Below are positions 37,426 through 47,478 of a DNA stretch of 64,000 nt, piece after piece. The DNA is from Algoriphagus algorifonticola (lineage in GTDB: Bacteria > Bacteroidota > Bacteroidia > Cytophagales > Cyclobacteriaceae). The notes below the pieces were generated by a model. The model ran no database searches. It saw only the letters and a list, made by a program, of their open reading frames with translations, and was not told the DNA's origin. Each line of letters begins with the position of its first letter. Position 1 is the first letter of the stretch. The stretch lies in contig NZ_VLOG01000042.1 of assembly GCF_007655305.1 (NCBI RefSeq), positions 48,592 through 112,591 of the forward strand, in the 5' to 3' direction. The position numbers were made by a program, and so were the translations under genes.

Positions 37426-37774
37426 ACAGGAAAGAGAGAAGATTTGTGCTTTTCAATTTAAAAGTGGAAAAGAACAGGTTGTATTCGGCTTAGAACATGG
37501 AGTGTTCAGTGCCATCTTTGAGTCGATTTTTAATCAGAATCGAAAAGAATTGCAAGTTAATTTAGGTGGCTTTGATGGCGAGAAAGTATACCTTGATTGG
37601 TTAAAAAGGCCTTTGGAAATTGGTGAAAAATTTGAACTTAAAGTTGTTCGTTTTGCTCTCTCTGAGATTTCTATGCCATTGGAAAGAAGAATAGTTGAGC
37701 CACCAAGCGATGACCAATTATTGAAAGCTTACTATGACCAAAAAAAGGAATTAGAAAATGCTGGCCTAATTTAG
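37412..37774 (+). CDS. small hypothetical protein, second of the overlapping pair
   Basis: A 120-residue soluble protein beginning MKMAEQEREKICAFQFKSGK and ending AYYDQKKELENAGLI; a start at 37418 is also possible. No recognised domain. The 14-base overlap with the previous gene suggests coupled translation. Like other short tandem paralogs of this kind it could be an immunity or adaptor protein, but there is no toxin gene beside it. A strong terminator follows. Confidence 0.6.
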   Translation: MKMAEQEREKICAFQFKSGKEQVVFGLEHGVFSAIFESIFNQNRKELQVNLGGFDGEKVYLDWLKRPLEIGEKFELKVVRFALSEISMPLERRIVEPPSDDQLLKAYYDQKKELENAGLI

Positions 37775-37780
37775 TCCAAT

Positions 37781-37819
37781 AAAAATCCGCCGACCTTTCT
37801 AGATCGGCGGATTTTTTTA
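37781..37819. terminator. bidirectional terminator between convergent genes
   Basis: AAAAATCCGCCGA (37781-37793) and TCGGCGGATTTTT (37804-37816) are a perfect 13-bp stem with T runs on either side, between the hypothetical gene pair and the convergent S9 peptidase gene. Confidence 0.92.
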
Positions 37820-37846
37820 GATTTCATACTTAAGCTTTCTGACTTG

Positions 37847-40777
37847 CTAAAAAGCTCTTCCCTTCAAATGCTCCTCCAAGTCCAATAAATTCACCCCGCT
37901 TTTCCACCAGTCAGGAGCTGCCTCACCTTTCAAGTGATGGTCAAAAAACTCCATCATCCGCACGCTGTAGTCCTTGCGGTTTTCCAGTTTACTCAAACCG
38001 TGGTTCTCGCCTTTGTATTGCATCATCACGACGGGCTTTTTCAATCTTCTCAAGGCCGAATAGTACTCGATTCCTTGAGTAAAGTCCACTGCACCATCTT
38101 TGTCATTGTGCAAGAGTAATAGCGGTGTAGTCACATTTTTCACATGGTACACCGGGCTGTTCCGCTCATAGGCTTCCCAGTTTTCCCAAGGACCGCCTCT
38201 GAATCTGCCTTGCGAGGCTTCAAAGATGGACATATTTCCTCCGCCTGAATTCCAGTAGATCAAATCGTACATGGAGATCATATTGGTCAATGGTGCACCG
38301 GCAGCAGCGGCTTTGAACATGTCCGTCTGCGTAATCAGGAAAGAAGTTTGATAGCCTCCCCAAGAGTGACCATGGATACCGATATTCTTTTCGTCTATCA
38401 CCCCGGTTTTGATGGCTTCTTTGACTGCTGGAATCACACACCAAACTGCAGACATACCCGGATCATCAAGCTTGTACACGATATCTGGAATGAATACCGC
38501 AAATCCATTGGAAGTATATACGTTAGGGTTCCATCCTGTTCCGCTGTATCCTGGGTTAGACCAGTTATGACGGGTTTGAGATAGCTTTTCGTAGTAATAG
38601 ACCACAGTAGGATACTTTTGCCCTTCTACATAGCCTGCAGGTAAAAACAGCGTACCCTGCAATTTGTCACCCTTGTCAGAGACATAATCGATCAGCATAG
38701 TTCCGGCAGACCAGGCATATTTCTCTGCATCCGGAGCATTGTTGGTGACTTGCTTGGGATCAGAAAGGGATGCGTCTGTCAAGTAAACTTGAGTAGGCTC
38801 GTTGAATTTCTCTTGGAAGAAATAATAGGTTTCTGCGTTCTTGGCCTTGGATAGATTTCCCACATTGACATCATCCCAAATCAAAACCTTTGCTCCCGGA
38901 GTCATTCCTCCTTTTTTCGCAGGAGAAAGCTGAGCAATACCTGATTTCTTGGTCCACTCTCCATACATACGGATATAAGCTGGCTTGCTGAGATCTATGC
39001 CTTTTTCCTCAGGATCCAATCCAAAGCGATATTGATATCGAATCTGATCAGTCTTGCCGTTGACGGTCAAATTGATGGCTGTTTCCTTACCAGATCCTAC
39101 CGGAACTTGCCAGATATCCCAACCGTCTCTCAAGATCACGTACTTGCTATCTGAACTCCAGCCCAATGCCCCGTTCATGGGCTTTTCTACGTTGTGATCG
39201 TCTTCTGTATTTACAAAAGTGGTAGGAAGCCCTTCTGTGATGTTTTTACTCTGAGCTGTAGGAATATCATAGATATAAAAATGCCCGTCCAGTCCGTAAA
39301 TCAGCTTCGTCCCGTCCGGAGATTCACGTGGATAGGAAGAATAGGAAGGGAGATAAAACTTGTTGAAAAGTTCCTTTTTCTCGCCGGTTTTTAGATCTAC
39401 GATGTAAAAATCACGATAGCTTTGTCCATCCAGATTGCCATCCAATTCATAAGCTTGCAGATCGGACCCCAAAGCATAGCGCTGCTTATCCAGAATGTTC
39501 AGATCTCTCATGCTGCTGTCTTGCAATTGGATATGCTTCTTGGCATTCACATCATACATAGCCCAGAAACTGTAATTTTTGTCCTGATTCATCATGACCT
39601 GTTGTCTGGATTGTAGGCGACTGTCGTTCCAATGCCAGATGGTCATATCCGGGGTGTCTGCATCATTTTCTTTTTTGCTTTTTACCTTGCCAGAGTCCAA
39701 TTTGGAGATGGCTTTTTGTAAATCGGAAATCGATTTGATCGTCGTATCGGCCATGATTTTTTGCATGGCTGTAGCTTCAGCTTGTTTCACCGAATCTTGA
39801 TCCAGCTCTTTTTTGGCCTCCTCTTTTTTTGCCAGTTCCAAAGGGTGGATGCCATAAAACAAACGAGTCAAATCATCCGACCATATGGGTCTTCTGTTTT
39901 GGGAGATCGTGTAGGCTTGATTGAAATTGACAGAGTCCTTTTCAGGATTGTAAACGGTAACTTGAGGGGAAGCCAGATTTTTCACTCCGATTACTTGTCC
40001 CTTGTCCTGCTTGTACTTTTTGTCTTTGACCATTTTCAAAGCTGCGAAAGCATCCCCCTTTTCTGTCCAAGCCAAGGAACGATAGGAAGCTTTATCAGAA
40101 TCCAAGATCTGCATACTATTGGCTGCCACATTCATCAAATACAAGCCATTTCCGGATTGGTTGGCTGCATCTACCGTGTAGGCTAGATAGTTTCCGGCTT
40201 TGTTAAATGAAAAGTCAGCTACATTTCCGAGGTTTTGAGCTTTTTCGGAATTGAGATGATAAATCAATAAATCCGAGCCTCTTGCATCTCCATTGCCTTC
40301 TTTGGAAAGGTTGATGGCCAAGACAGAGGAAGCTTTTCCATTGAAAGCATAGTTGCTCACGTTTTCAAACTCCTTCTTTTCATCCGTACCCAACTTGACT
40401 AGAATAGCCTTGTTTTTTAAGGATTTGCCTTTGCTTTTTTCATTGGCTTTTTTCTCGGAAAAGGTGGGGTACTCTGTAAAGACAAACCACTTTCCATCCT
40501 CGCTGAATTGCATGGATGGGTAGCTGGTGGAGCCGATTTTGAAAGTTTTTTTGGAGGATTCATCTCCAACTTTTTGGAGGATGATTTCTCCGTCCCCTTC
40601 CAGTTGAACTAATCCATAGGCCGTCCATTTGCCATCAGGGGAGATTTCAAAAGCTGAACCCGGCATGTATTTCCAGGTAGGGATGTCTTTCCAAGTAATG
40701 GGTTTGCTGTCTTGGGCAATTGCCATACTGGCAAAAAGGAAAAGTGCCCAGAGTGTGAGTAGTCTTTTTCTGATCAT
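37847..40777 (-). CDS. S9-family prolyl-oligopeptidase-like peptidase
   Basis: A 976-residue exported serine peptidase. A signal peptide (ASMAIAQ) is followed by a beta-propeller with WD40/TolB-like repeats, such as FEISPDGKWTAYG and FSEDGKWFVFTEYP. A Lys/Glu-rich, coiled-coil-like insertion lies at about residues 315-375 (for example KKEEAKKELDQDSVKQAE). The C-terminal alpha/beta hydrolase has IHGHSWGGYQTSF with the nucleophile serine, LLLHNDKDGAVDFTQG with the aspartate and GENHGLSKL with the histidine. It is longer than typical S9 enzymes (700-750) because of the insertion and N-terminal propeller. It should degrade peptides in the periplasm; proline specificity is not certain. Confidence 0.92.
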   Translation of the reverse strand: MIRKRLLTLWALFLFASMAIAQDSKPITWKDIPTWKYMPGSAFEISPDGKWTAYGLVQLEGDGEIILQKVGDESSKKTFKIGSTSYPSMQFSEDGKWFVFTEYPTFSEKKANEKSKGKSLKNKAILVKLGTDEKKEFENVSNYAFNGKASSVLAINLSKEGNGDARGSDLLIYHLNSEKAQNLGNVADFSFNKAGNYLAYTVDAANQSGNGLYLMNVAANSMQILDSDKASYRSLAWTEKGDAFAALKMVKDKKYKQDKGQVIGVKNLASPQVTVYNPEKDSVNFNQAYTISQNRRPIWSDDLTRLFYGIHPLELAKKEEAKKELDQDSVKQAEATAMQKIMADTTIKSISDLQKAISKLDSGKVKSKKENDADTPDMTIWHWNDSRLQSRQQVMMNQDKNYSFWAMYDVNAKKHIQLQDSSMRDLNILDKQRYALGSDLQAYELDGNLDGQSYRDFYIVDLKTGEKKELFNKFYLPSYSSYPRESPDGTKLIYGLDGHFYIYDIPTAQSKNITEGLPTTFVNTEDDHNVEKPMNGALGWSSDSKYVILRDGWDIWQVPVGSGKETAINLTVNGKTDQIRYQYRFGLDPEEKGIDLSKPAYIRMYGEWTKKSGIAQLSPAKKGGMTPGAKVLIWDDVNVGNLSKAKNAETYYFFQEKFNEPTQVYLTDASLSDPKQVTNNAPDAEKYAWSAGTMLIDYVSDKGDKLQGTLFLPAGYVEGQKYPTVVYYYEKLSQTRHNWSNPGYSGTGWNPNVYTSNGFAVFIPDIVYKLDDPGMSAVWCVIPAVKEAIKTGVIDEKNIGIHGHSWGGYQTSFLITQTDMFKAAAAGAPLTNMISMYDLIYWNSGGGNMSIFEASQGRFRGGPWENWEAYERNSPVYHVKNVTTPLLLLHNDKDGAVDFTQGIEYYSALRRLKKPVVMMQYKGENHGLSKLENRKDYSVRMMEFFDHHLKGEAAPDWWKSGVNLLDLEEHLKGRAF

Positions 40778-40965
40778 TTGTGATTCTTTTTTTCTTAAGC
40801 AGGAAATTAGGGAAAAATGAACATAGTCGATTAGAAATTGGGAAGAATGGTTAAAAAAAGCAATCCTGTTGCATCTTTAAAAATGAATTGCACTTGGAAA
40901 TAAGGAGATTCTTCAAATTTATTCCCTAGATCAATTTGTTTTCGCTCAGTTGTAATCAGTTATGG

Positions 40966-41823
40966 CTATTGATAATTATACTTGTAAAGAACATCTCTTG
41001 TTAGATTCCTTGTTTTTCGCTCGTAAAATCTTGAAAAAATATTCAGCCCAACTCCAGTGAATGTCAAGGGAATCAGCAGATCATTCTGGCTGGAAGACTG
41101 GGATTCGAAACCAACCGCCAGAAAGAAAACTCCAATTCCGAGAGCTGAGTTGACTACGTTGGCTACTGTGCTCACTTTTTCTCTTTTCAGAACCTGCTTA
41201 TAAAGCTGCAAAGCCTCCGGATTAGATTGAAAGCGAGCTAAAACCTGATCTTTTTCCAGAACCATAGGGCCTTCATAGATGTTGATCTTAGGGCCAAAAA
41301 AACTATCCATTACATCCATACTTAAAAATGCATTCACACCTCCCGAATAATGATAAGCATTGAAATCATTGATGCTGCGATGGGTTCTTCTGTCGGCGTC
41401 CCGTATCAGGATATTCCCTGTAGCCTGCAAGGCTCCTGCACCAAAAGTCACCCAAAACCAGGGGCGGACATTGGCCGGGGTGATTTCATTGGTAACTAGG
41501 TAAGCGATTGATCCAGTATTCACTGCTAGACCCGAGAGCAGGAGGCCTATGCCCAAATTCTTCTTTTTTTGGTAAGGAGTAAATTTAAATTTTTCAGTTT
41601 GTACTGAATTCATCAAGGCAGCAACCTGTTTGGGACTTGATTTCTCTCCGTCAAGGTAGTAGGTGGTTTGATTTAAAAACCCTTCTTTTAAAGTGATGAT
41701 GGGCTGATTGGAATAGTTTCCAGGGAAGTAGTTTCGGGACTCTTGGGTGTTTTGGGCTAAAGAAATGCTAATGAATAATGTTAAAAATATGGTGAGAACG
41801 GATTTCACAAAATTATTTTCCAT
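40966..41823 (-). CDS. hypothetical membrane-associated protein
   Basis: A 285-residue protein with a signal peptide (from ATG 41823, MENNFVKSVLTIFLTLFISI; the frame extends seven codons upstream). At least three further hydrophobic segments follow: NLGIGLLLSGLAVNTGSIAY, PWFWVTFGAGALQATGNILI and NVVNSALGIGVFFLAVGF. No recognised domain. The last part (TRDVLYKYNYQ) is hydrophilic. A role in the cell envelope is all that can be inferred. It is monocistronic. Confidence 0.65.
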   Translation of the reverse strand: MENNFVKSVLTIFLTLFISISLAQNTQESRNYFPGNYSNQPIITLKEGFLNQTTYYLDGEKSSPKQVAALMNSVQTEKFKFTPYQKKKNLGIGLLLSGLAVNTGSIAYLVTNEITPANVRPWFWVTFGAGALQATGNILIRDADRRTHRSINDFNAYHYSGGVNAFLSMDVMDSFFGPKINIYEGPMVLEKDQVLARFQSNPEALQLYKQVLKREKVSTVANVVNSALGIGVFFLAVGFESQSSSQNDLLIPLTFTGVGLNIFSRFYERKTRNLTRDVLYKYNYQ

Positions 41824-42022
41824 GGCGTGAATCGTTAGTTGCAAACTATTTTTACAATCAACGAAATACTTAACCGAAAGTTTCTGAATAGAGGTTTTTC
41901 AATTCTGGATATTTTTAAACGTAAAAAAGCCTTTTTGTGCTTTTTGGGGCATAAAACAAAAAAACCTTCGAATTTTCTGAAACGGATAAGGTCCAATCAA
42001 GTGGAGTTGCCTTGAGAAGTTC

Positions 42023-42066
42023 TAAAAAAAAGACCTGTCACTCCGCTCAAACGCAATGACAGGTCT
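42023..42066 (-). terminator. terminator after the amidohydrolase gene
   Basis: AGACCTGTCA (42031-42040) and TGACAGGTCT (42057-42066) form a perfect ten-pair stem with a 16-base loop. The A run 42024-42031 supplies the T run on the minus strand. The loop sequence resembles the GTCATTGCG-type repeat known in related genomes. Confidence 0.8.
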
Positions 42067-42117
42067 CTAACTTTTTCAGATTTCTGACTTAAGAATTCTG
42101 AATTCCCAAACCGCCTA

Positions 42118-43821
42118 CTACCTCTTGTATACTACTTTTCCCCCCATTACCGTCATAGCAACCTTTGCTTTTAAAATATCATCCTCAGGTACTTCCATGA
42201 TATTTTGGTCAAAAACGGTGAAATCAGCCGCCTTGCCCACTTCAATCGAGCCTTTGAAATCTTCCTCAAACTCGGCATAGGCACCGTCTAAGGTGTAGGA
42301 CTTCAACGCTTCTTCCCTGGTCATTTTTTGATCGCCTTCGTAGCCTCCTTCAGGAAGTCCTTCCAAGGTCTTGCGGGTTACGGATGCATAAAAAGAAGGG
42401 ATTGGATCTACCGGCTCCACGGGCGCGTCGGTTCCATTACAGATTCTTGCCCCTGTTTGGAAAAGCTTCTGCCATACATAAGCCCCGTCAATGATACGTT
42501 TTTCACCCAAGCGATCGATCGCCCAGGGTCTGTCAGAACTCAAGTGAATGGCCTGCATAGCCGCTATCACACCTAATTCTCCGAATCTTGGAATATCATC
42601 CGGATGCAAATGCTGGGCATGCTCAATTCGGAATCGGTGATCGGTTGCATCAGGGAATTTGGCAAATGCGGCCTCGTAGCGATCCAAAATCTCCTGATTA
42701 GCGCGGTCACCGATGGCATGTGAACAAACCTGAAAACCAAGCGGCAAGGCTTTTTCAGATACCTCAGTTACTACAGACATCGGCAAGGTCTCATGGCCTC
42801 GATGCCCCGGTCTGTCAGCATAGTCTTCCAGCAACCAGGCACCTCTTGGCCCCAAAGCTCCATCACAGTTTAGCTTGATAGAACGTACTGTCAGTAAGTG
42901 ATCTTCGGAGTCTATCATTGGACCTTTTTTGTACCATTCCTCCAAAAGCTCCGGCTGACGGCCGGTAAGCATGATGTATTGACGAACGATAAGTTTACCC
43001 TCGTCTTTAAATTTTTGAACCAAATCGATTACATCTTGACCGGAACCTGCATCATGGAAAGAAGTGATTCCTTTTTCTACCAATTCCTGTAAAGCCAAAG
43101 TCAATGCCTCCTCGGCTCTTTCGGGTGTTTCTTCCGGTACTAATCTTGCCACCAGATTGGAGGCTCTTTCAGTCAATACGCCAGTTGGATTTCCCAAGTC
43201 ATCTACAATAATTTCACCACCTTCTACTTCTCCAGGTCTTTCACCTTTCAGATTGGCGATTCCAGCCAATTCCAATGCTTTTGCATTGGCAAAGGAAGCA
43301 TGGCCAGAAGCATGTCTGAGGAAAACAGGATTATCGGGGGATACTGCATTCAAAGGCTCATTGGTTTGGAAACCTTTGACCATTTTCTCGGGCTTTTGGA
43401 TCCATTTGTCCTGATGCCAGCCCCGCCCGGTAATCCAGTCTCCCGGTTTGGCCTTGGCAACTGCCTCCGCGACTTTTTCTACCAGTTCATCATAGGTTTT
43501 GACATACATAAGGTCCAGCTCCAGCTTGTTGTAGCCGATTCCCATCAAGTGAGCATGGGACTCGATAAAGCCAGGAGTCATGGTTTTACCTTCCAGGTCA
43601 ATGACTTCTGTATTTTCCCCTATGTATTCTTGAATTTCAGCAGTGGTGCCAACAGCCAGGATTAAGCCGTCTTTTACAGCTACTGCCTCTGCCTTGGGGT
43701 TAGATTCATCTACCGTGTAGACTATTCCGTTGATTAAAACGGAGTCAGCGGGATTTTCAGGCCCCGAAGCACAAGCCCATGCAAATAGGGCTGCAAAAAG
43801 GAATAAGAATATTTTTTTCAT
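42118..43821 (-). CDS. amidohydrolase-family lipoprotein (YtcJ-like)
   Basis: A 567-residue lipoprotein (lipobox AWAC, C17) of the amidohydrolase superfamily. VLINGIVYTVDESNPKAEAV is the typical N-terminal composite-domain entry and MTPGFIESHAHLMGIG contains the metal-binding HxH. SFHDAGSGQDVIDLVQKF, RIEHAQHLHPDDIPRFG and ICNGTDAPVEPVDP follow as later active-site loops, with the last aspartate conserved. The family splits C-N bonds or acts on cyclic amides, but the substrate of YtcJ-like members is mostly unknown. Monocistronic, with a terminator. Confidence 0.9.
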   Translation of the reverse strand: MKKIFLFLFAALFAWACASGPENPADSVLINGIVYTVDESNPKAEAVAVKDGLILAVGTTAEIQEYIGENTEVIDLEGKTMTPGFIESHAHLMGIGYNKLELDLMYVKTYDELVEKVAEAVAKAKPGDWITGRGWHQDKWIQKPEKMVKGFQTNEPLNAVSPDNPVFLRHASGHASFANAKALELAGIANLKGERPGEVEGGEIIVDDLGNPTGVLTERASNLVARLVPEETPERAEEALTLALQELVEKGITSFHDAGSGQDVIDLVQKFKDEGKLIVRQYIMLTGRQPELLEEWYKKGPMIDSEDHLLTVRSIKLNCDGALGPRGAWLLEDYADRPGHRGHETLPMSVVTEVSEKALPLGFQVCSHAIGDRANQEILDRYEAAFAKFPDATDHRFRIEHAQHLHPDDIPRFGELGVIAAMQAIHLSSDRPWAIDRLGEKRIIDGAYVWQKLFQTGARICNGTDAPVEPVDPIPSFYASVTRKTLEGLPEGGYEGDQKMTREEALKSYTLDGAYAEFEEDFKGSIEVGKAADFTVFDQNIMEVPEDDILKAKVAMTVMGGKVVYKR

Positions 43822-43998
43822 TGGATTTATAATTCTGACCCTAAGCTAGATGATTTGAAGCATTGAGACAAATGGAAAAACTTAGGAATGAAAACTGAAA
43901 AACTTAAAATTGTAAATTCTAATTTATATAGAGCAGTTAGGAAGTATCAGAATCTGCTATTAGTTCTATTTATTCAATTCAGGAATTCCTAAAGTCGA

Positions 43999-46080
43999 TT
44001 ACCTGATTAGGATTTTCTTTACTAGGACTTCTCTATCGAGAGTTTCTAATTGTAAAAAGTAAAGTCCAGGCTGAAGGGCTTGAGCCTGGATTTCGACTTC
44101 CCTATTTGCAAGAATAGCTATTTTATCTATTAAGATTTGTCCCATTGCATTGACAAGTCTTGCTTTCCCAGGCTTGTTGGAAATTACCTTAAATGGTCCT
44201 GATGAAGGATTGGGGTATACCTTCGCTAAAAATTCTTCCTCTTCGCCTGAGCTGGAATTGACAGCTTTTAAATAGGAGATTCCACCGGCCCGACTTCCAA
44301 GGATCAGATCTGCATTTTCATCAAATCCGGGGTTGACAATCGAAATCCATGTGTTTCTTCCCAGTCTGAATGGGATATTTTGATCTCCAATTTTGACTAG
44401 AACTTCCTCGCGAACTTCCGAGTTCATCATGTCTTTGACCAGAAAAATACGCCCAGTCTGATCCGAACTGTATAAGTCTGGCCTTTCCTGAATTCTAACT
44501 GCGACACTGAGGTTTCGATTAGCAGGATTGTCCTGGAAGCCCAAGAAATTATTACTTTTTAAACTGGCAGTCTTCCCTTCCAAGTCTACTTCATAAAGTG
44601 TTAAACTGCCATTTTGCGAAGCTATAAGTAACTGATCTTTTCCTTGATAGGGAAAAAACGTGAGTTGATCGCCAACCCGAAGCGATAAGCCAGTAAGACT
44701 AAAATCCGGATAATTACTTCCCTGATTTCGGAGCAAGACTTGGGATGGTATTCCATCGATAGTACGCTGGCCTGAAACCAAAAGGTAAGACTGGTTTTTG
44801 ACACTTCCATACTCTATGACTTGCAGGTCCAGTAAGTCCAAACTGGACAGATTGAGATAATCTGAATTGAGTACCTGAAATTGATTTCCAGAGAAACTTA
44901 ATCTAGAAAGCTCACCTCTCACTTTATTGCCTGCTTTTTTATTGGCACTGATCCATAATTCTCCTGCAAATACATTTCCTTTAAAAAACGGCCTTGAGCT
45001 TTCCCCTAAATCCAAAAGCTGGTTTTGGAGAATAGGATTTTGTGAACTTGAATTTTTGGAAAGGGCTACGATGGAGTTGGAAAAATCAATTTGGAATGGA
45101 GCCGAAGTTTCATTAGTGTTCAATGAGATGATCAGCTGATCGTCTATCTGTTTTCCGACATGGAATATGGGAAATACAGGAAGCGGTCCATATTCTGGGA
45201 TGGTATTTGAAAAAGTTGAAAAAACAGGTTGATTGGTGCTACCTTGATTGGCTAGGTAGTACAATACGCTGCATTCACTTCTTCCCAATACCAAATCGAA
45301 AATCCCGTCTCCTGAAAAATCTTGATAGAGGATGCTGTGCCCACCGGCGTGTTGGATACGGTTAGGTTCTGGCTTTTCTCTAAAATTGATGGGGTTACCG
45401 TCGCAGCGAGTTCCAAAATTGATTCCTTCACAGCTGCAAAAGCTGATATCTCCCCAGAAGCTTTCAGGAAAAGCAAAGCCATCCACATCAGGACTGCCTT
45501 TTCTTTCTGCGGAAGTGTTTTTATAAAACTCCAAGTAGTCGCCTTGAGCAAAGTTGAAAATGACCAAATCCAAATCCCCGTCGTTGTCCAAGTCCTGAAT
45601 CAAAGGAGTGTCCAGATTATTTGCAGGAATATTTCCAGCCCCATCCAGCCTTAGGAAATTTTGTGCGAGAGTCCAAGAGATCTGATTGCCTGTAGAACTG
45701 TTTTTGTAAACTTTAATCCCAAGCGGAGTGGAGGTAAAAAGGTCTTTTTTCCCATCTTGATCGAAATCCGCTAAAACCAAAAAACCACTGATATCAGTTG
45801 GGAATAAATAGGTCAATTCGGGTTTATGGATGAAATCTTCTCCATTTTTTTCAAAAACGCTTAGTAAGCGTGAATTAATGTCCCATACAACCCATTCATC
45901 TTTTCCATCATTAGTCAGGTCAATAGTTTGAATTTGTGCGGAATTGATCCCCGGACCAAGACCTGCGGGGAGGATTTCATTGTTTTGACTAATGCTTTTG
46001 CTGGAATCAAATGAAAAAACAGCTTGGGCGCTGGTATAGAGGGAACTGAAAAATAAAAAGGCAAAAAGGATAAATCTCAT
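43999..46080 (-). CDS. FG-GAP/VCBS-repeat protein with T9SS sorting tail
   Basis: A 693-residue secreted protein. A signal peptide (ending TSAQA) is followed by FG-GAP/VCBS-type repeats with calcium-binding-like loops such as LADFDQDGKKDLF, IQDLDNDGDLDLVIF and YQDFSGDGIFDLVLG. A stretch with several cysteines (FCSCEGINFGTRCDG) interrupts the propeller at about residues 210-225. The C-terminal 90 residues are a type A T9SS sorting domain starting at AKVYPNPSSGPF and ending with LYFLQLET and a basic tail. Export by the type IX system to the surface is inferred. Function unknown, possibly adhesive. Confidence 0.88.
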   Translation of the reverse strand: MRFILFAFLFFSSLYTSAQAVFSFDSSKSISQNNEILPAGLGPGINSAQIQTIDLTNDGKDEWVVWDINSRLLSVFEKNGEDFIHKPELTYLFPTDISGFLVLADFDQDGKKDLFTSTPLGIKVYKNSSTGNQISWTLAQNFLRLDGAGNIPANNLDTPLIQDLDNDGDLDLVIFNFAQGDYLEFYKNTSAERKGSPDVDGFAFPESFWGDISFCSCEGINFGTRCDGNPINFREKPEPNRIQHAGGHSILYQDFSGDGIFDLVLGRSECSVLYYLANQGSTNQPVFSTFSNTIPEYGPLPVFPIFHVGKQIDDQLIISLNTNETSAPFQIDFSNSIVALSKNSSSQNPILQNQLLDLGESSRPFFKGNVFAGELWISANKKAGNKVRGELSRLSFSGNQFQVLNSDYLNLSSLDLLDLQVIEYGSVKNQSYLLVSGQRTIDGIPSQVLLRNQGSNYPDFSLTGLSLRVGDQLTFFPYQGKDQLLIASQNGSLTLYEVDLEGKTASLKSNNFLGFQDNPANRNLSVAVRIQERPDLYSSDQTGRIFLVKDMMNSEVREEVLVKIGDQNIPFRLGRNTWISIVNPGFDENADLILGSRAGGISYLKAVNSSSGEEEEFLAKVYPNPSSGPFKVISNKPGKARLVNAMGQILIDKIAILANREVEIQAQALQPGLYFLQLETLDREVLVKKILIR

Positions 46081-46173
46081 AAAGGCAATTGATTCCGAAG
46101 ACTAAATTTAATACGAAGAGATGACTTCAAAGATGTAATGATTGCTTTATTTTGAGTGAAATTTCTGAAGCTT

Positions 46174-47469
46174 ATGAACATTGCCATCCTTTATCAACTC
46201 TTTTTAAAAAGTACAGGAGTCAGTACAGATACCCGAAAAATAGATCCCGGAAATATCTTTTTTGCACTCAAAGGGCCAAATTTCAATGCCAATGAGTTTG
46301 CTTCAAAAGCTTTGGAAATGGGCGCCTCGGCGGTGGTGGTCGATGAAGCAGCCTACTTTGAGGAGGATGATGAGCGATATTTTATCTGTGAAAATGCACT
46401 AGTTTGCTTACAAAAATTAGCCAACTATCACCGACATCAGTTTGATATCCCGGTTATCGGATTGACCGGAAGCAATGGGAAAACCACCTCTAAGGAATTG
46501 TTGAATGCAGTCTTGAGAACCAAATTTAAGACCTTAGCTACTGTTGGTAATTTGAATAATCATATTGGAGTGCCTCTGACTTTACTGACCTTAAATCAAA
46601 GCCATGAATTGGCGATTGTTGAAATGGGAGCCAACAAGCAGGGAGATATACAAGAGTTGTGCGAAATCGCAGAGCCAACTCATGGGTTTATCACCAATAT
46701 TGGTAAGGCTCATTTGGAAGGAATGGGTGGGCCAGAAGGAGTTTTGAAAACCAAAACTGAGCTCTATCAGCATTTGAGAGAAAATAAAGGAACTGTCTTT
46801 ATCAACTCGCAGGACCCGATTTTGTCCAATATGATCAAGCGCTTTGAGGAGCCTGTTTTGTATCCTGCCAAAGGTGATTTTTGTGAGGTTTTTTTTCATG
46901 GAGCTGATCCATTTGTAAAGTTCTCTGTGGGGGGAAATCAGGAGATCTTTCTTTCATCTCTGATAGGTGCTTACAATTTTGGAAATATTGCTACTGCCTT
47001 GACAGTTGGGGAGTTTTTTGGCGTGGACATGAATCAAGCTGTGGAGGCAATAGTCGATTACAAGCCATCCAATATGCGTTCTCAGTTGGTGGAGAAGCGA
47101 AGCAATTTGATCATTTTAGATGCTTACAATGCGAATCCATCTTCTATGGAGGCGGCCATCCGAACCTTTGGAATGATGCGAGGGAAAAAGCATAAGATGA
47201 TCATTTTGGGTGATATGTTTGAATTGGGTGAGCATGCGGAAGAGGAGCATAGAAAGCTAGGAGAAATTGTGAGCGAGTATGAAATTGACAAGGTTTGCTT
47301 CACGGGAAAGTTGGTCGTGTCTGCCTTGGAAAAAGCCCCCAAAGCTTTGTATTTCCCCGATCCTTTTTCCTTTAGAAACTGGCTTCAGGATAGTCAATTG
47401 GAAGATTATCTGATTTTAATAAAAGGCAGCCGGGGGATGAAATTGGAAGGTTTGGTGGAGTTCATTTAA
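46174..47469 (+). CDS. murF: UDP-N-acetylmuramoyl-tripeptide--D-alanyl-D-alanine ligase
   Basis: A 431-residue Mur ligase that adds D-Ala-D-Ala to the UDP-MurNAc-tripeptide in the last cytoplasmic peptidoglycan step. From ATG 46174 (a GTG 18 bases upstream is less likely) the product begins MNIAILYQLFLKSTGVSTDT, a usual MurF start (VSTDTRKI motif). The ATP-binding motif is GLTGSNGKTTSKELLNAVL, followed by GNLNNHIGVPLTLL. Catalytic and UDP-binding features include MGANKQGDI and LDAYNANPSSMEAAI. It ends KGSRGMKLEGLVEFI. Its last 56 bases recur at 48195-48250 behind the RAYT cassette. Confidence 0.95.
   Translation: MNIAILYQLFLKSTGVSTDTRKIDPGNIFFALKGPNFNANEFASKALEMGASAVVVDEAAYFEEDDERYFICENALVCLQKLANYHRHQFDIPVIGLTGSNGKTTSKELLNAVLRTKFKTLATVGNLNNHIGVPLTLLTLNQSHELAIVEMGANKQGDIQELCEIAEPTHGFITNIGKAHLEGMGGPEGVLKTKTELYQHLRENKGTVFINSQDPILSNMIKRFEEPVLYPAKGDFCEVFFHGADPFVKFSVGGNQEIFLSSLIGAYNFGNIATALTVGEFFGVDMNQAVEAIVDYKPSNMRSQLVEKRSNLIILDAYNANPSSMEAAIRTFGMMRGKKHKMIILGDMFELGEHAEEEHRKLGEIVSEYEIDKVCFTGKLVVSALEKAPKALYFPDPFSFRNWLQDSQLEDYLILIKGSRGMKLEGLVEFI
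47414..47469 (+). repeat. direct repeat: 3' end of murF (copy 1)
   Basis: The first 37 bases (47414-47450) are identical to 48195-48231. The remaining 19 bases differ mainly at third codon positions but still encode the C-terminal LVEFI of MurF, against LVDFI in copy 2. It forms the left flank of the RAYT cassette. Confidence 0.85.
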
Positions 47470-47478
47470 ACCACTAGC

